From: Methanoculleus sp.
GTDB lineage: Archaea > Halobacteriota > Methanomicrobia > Methanomicrobiales > Methanoculleaceae
NCBI RefSeq assembly: GCF_020696975.1
Contig: NZ_JAJGBK010000024.1
Location: 30,681-94,680, forward strand
Direction: 5' to 3'
Length of the DNA stretch: 64,000 nt
Under the pieces are notes generated by a model that saw nothing but the letters and a program-made list of their open reading frames with translations, was not told the DNA's origin and ran no database searches. Position numbers and translations under genes: made by a program. Below, piece by piece: positions 62,787-64,000 of this stretch (within the stretch, counting starts at the first letter, position 1; each line of letters starts with the position of its first letter).

Positions 62787-64000
62787 ATGAAACGACCTTT
62801 AATGTTCAGTTTGGGCATTATCCTTCTCCTTTCGATCACTGCCGCAAGTATGGCAGTCCTGATCGGGGAGGGACCTGTCGAACTGAACCCTGATGAGACT
62901 GTGAACATTACACCCATAAACAGTACCGAAACGTATCAGGTGCCCCAGGTAAGCGTGCTCGGAGCACTTGACGTAGCCTCGGAACTTGGTGGATTCGAGT
63001 ATCAGGTCGCTGAGGGGCTGCCTCCGGAACAGGGAAACCTCAGCATCTTCTCGATCACGAATGAAGAGAACCAGACAATTGAGAATGAGGTAATGAACGG
63101 GACATCGTATGCCTGGACGTATTGGATTAACGATGAGCGGGGTATGGCCGGACCTGCGGTGACGAACGTGACCGACGGCGACAACGTGACCTACTCCTAC
63201 GGACCTCCGTCCCATTCCATCGTGAACGCTTCGTATACGCTGATAGTCAACGCGAGCGTATCCGAGGCAGCCGCGAACGTGACGCCGACTCCGACGGTGA
63301 ACGTGACGCCGACCCCGACGGTGAACGTGACTCCCACACCACCGGTGAACGTCACCCCGTCACCGACGGTGAATGTGACTCCCACACCACCGGTGAACGT
63401 CACCCCGTCACCGACAGTGAATGTGACTCCCACACCACCGATGAACCTGACCGTGACGCCAGTCGTCAACATCTCCGACCAACCGATTATGAACGCTACG
63501 GTGGTCGTTGACAACGCTACAATCCACCGGCCGGGCTGGGCGGACATCCACGCGGACCTGAACGGAACGCCGGGAGCCATCATTGGCTACAGCCCGATCA
63601 CCCCGGGCGTGAACGAGAACGTGACCGTAGCAATCGAGGTTGAGAACGCCACACCGGTGCTCTACGCCATGCTCCATCTCGACCAGGGGGTGCAGGGCGT
63701 TCACGAGTTCCCTGGTCCTGACGTACCGGTACTTCTGAACGGGAGCCCCGTCCAGCAGGCCTTCAACGTGACCGGAGGACTGCCGTCCGTTAACGTGACA
63801 CCGACCCCGACAGTGAATGTGACACCGACCCCGACAGTGAATGTGACACCGACCCCGACAGTGAATGTGACACCGACACCGACGGTGAACGTGACACCGA
63901 CACCGACGGTGAACGTGACACCGACACCGACGGTGAACGTGACACCGACACCGACGGTGAACGTGACACCGACCCCGACAGTGAACGTGACACCGACACC
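62787..64000 (+). CDS. Large exported surface protein with N-V-T repeat linkers (partial)
   Basis: The frame from ATG 62787 stays open to the window edge (404+ residues). Order: signal peptide (PLMFSLGIILLLSITAASMA); a DUF4430/transcobalamin-like domain at ~50-145 (GALDVASELGGFEYQV, YAWTYWINDERGMAGPAV); a seven-unit octapeptide linker at 164-219; a DUF7282-like domain at ~225-330 (GAIIGYSPITPGVNENVTV, LYAMLHLDQGVQGVHEFPG); then a second linker from residue 336. Each linker unit reads NVTPTPTV, giving one glycosylation sequon every eight residues. It is probably a cell-surface stalk protein; the C terminus is unseen. Confidence 0.85.
   Translation, partial: MKRPLMFSLGIILLLSITAASMAVLIGEGPVELNPDETVNITPINSTETYQVPQVSVLGALDVASELGGFEYQVAEGLPPEQGNLSIFSITNEENQTIENEVMNGTSYAWTYWINDERGMAGPAVTNVTDGDNVTYSYGPPSHSIVNASYTLIVNASVSEAAANVTPTPTVNVTPTPTVNVTPTPPVNVTPSPTVNVTPTPPVNVTPSPTVNVTPTPPMNLTVTPVVNISDQPIMNATVVVDNATIHRPGWADIHADLNGTPGAIIGYSPITPGVNENVTVAIEVENATPVLYAMLHLDQGVQGVHEFPGPDVPVLLNGSPVQQAFNVTGGLPSVNVTPTPTVNVTPTPTVNVTPTPTVNVTPTPTVNVTPTPTVNVTPTPTVNVTPTPTVNVTPTPTVNVTPT
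63276..63443 (+). repeat. 24-bp coding tandem repeat, array 1
   Basis: Seven consecutive 24-bp units beginning AACGTGAC, encoding N-V-T-P-x-P-x-V (x is mostly T, with S or P variants). Sequence drift is moderate and the reading frame is kept. Confidence 0.9.
63792..64000 (+). repeat. 24-bp coding tandem repeat, array 2 (runs off window)
   Basis: Eight full 24-bp units plus a partial one to the edge, encoding N-V-T-P-T-P-T-V with almost no variation at the DNA level. Far more uniform than array 1, so recently expanded or kept uniform by recombination. Confidence 0.92.

Noticed and set aside
63276..64000. 24-bp direct repeats considered as CRISPR
   Set aside because: Units are contiguous with no spacers, stay in frame and encode a regular peptide. 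No cas genes are present.

Overview
The window is about 64 kb of GC-rich archaeal chromosome from a hydrogenotrophic methanogen. The best fit is the order Methanomicrobiales, close to Methanoculleus. This rests on gene content: a membrane-bound Eha-type energy-converting [NiFe] hydrogenase joined to a formylmethanofuran dehydrogenase operon, F420 biosynthesis (cofE), hydrogenase maturation (hypD), an archaeal proteasome beta subunit, the aCPSF1/FttA termination factor, archaeal Sec61-beta, TATA-type promoters and many leaderless or short-leader starts. The species assignment is inference.

Layout. 1-3.9 kb: end of a PQQ-type sugar dehydrogenase, a UPF0316 membrane protein, a DUF1538 membrane protein paired with a double P-II protein, and an encapsulin-cargo-like ferritin. 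4-8 kb: a secreted 5'-nucleotidase, an FKBP prolyl isomerase, a scrambled chimeric pseudogene built from pieces of those two genes, and an MntA-HepT toxin-antitoxin pair. 8-14.2 kb: tRNA-Thr, a TIM-barrel isomerase, a helical-repeat protein, a radical SAM protein, hypD, tRNA-Arg and small redox or unknown proteins. 14.2-20.6 kb: a two-gene AddAB-like helicase-nuclease. 20.6-27 kb: an ADP-ribosylglycohydrolase, a PAS sensor, a zinc-ribbon microprotein, an SDR, and an acyl-CoA synthetase with a ribbon-helix-helix domain at its N terminus. 27-35.4 kb: a palindromic repeat element, hisH overlapping a PUA-PAPS-reductase-like gene, a 22-residue lysine-rich microprotein with its own promoter, TrkH, a second PAS sensor with the same C-terminal module as the first, and tRNA-Leu.

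35.7-46.8 kb is the metabolic core. Fourteen small, mostly overlapping genes encode Eha membrane arms, the hydrogenase small and large subunits and a four-cluster ferredoxin. These run without a break into fwdD-B-A-C and end in a translationally coupled zinc-ribbon microprotein. Inferred function: H2 oxidation driven by the ion gradient yields low-potential electrons, the ferredoxin carries them, and formylmethanofuran dehydrogenase uses them to reduce CO2 in the first step of methanogenesis.

46.8-52.8 kb: a DUF1922 zinc ribbon, two tandem FAD-oxidoreductase/Rieske fusions, a TreT-like trehalose synthase, and two more copies of the palindromic element. 52.8-61.4 kb: cofE, Sec61-beta, an amidohydrolase, a universal stress protein, a four-CBS protein, psmB, fttA, an MFS transporter and an aldehyde dehydrogenase. 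61.6-64 kb: two exported surface proteins, a fasciclin-domain protein and a large protein with 24-bp repeats that encode an Asn-Val-Thr glycosylation sequon every eight residues. The latter runs off the window.
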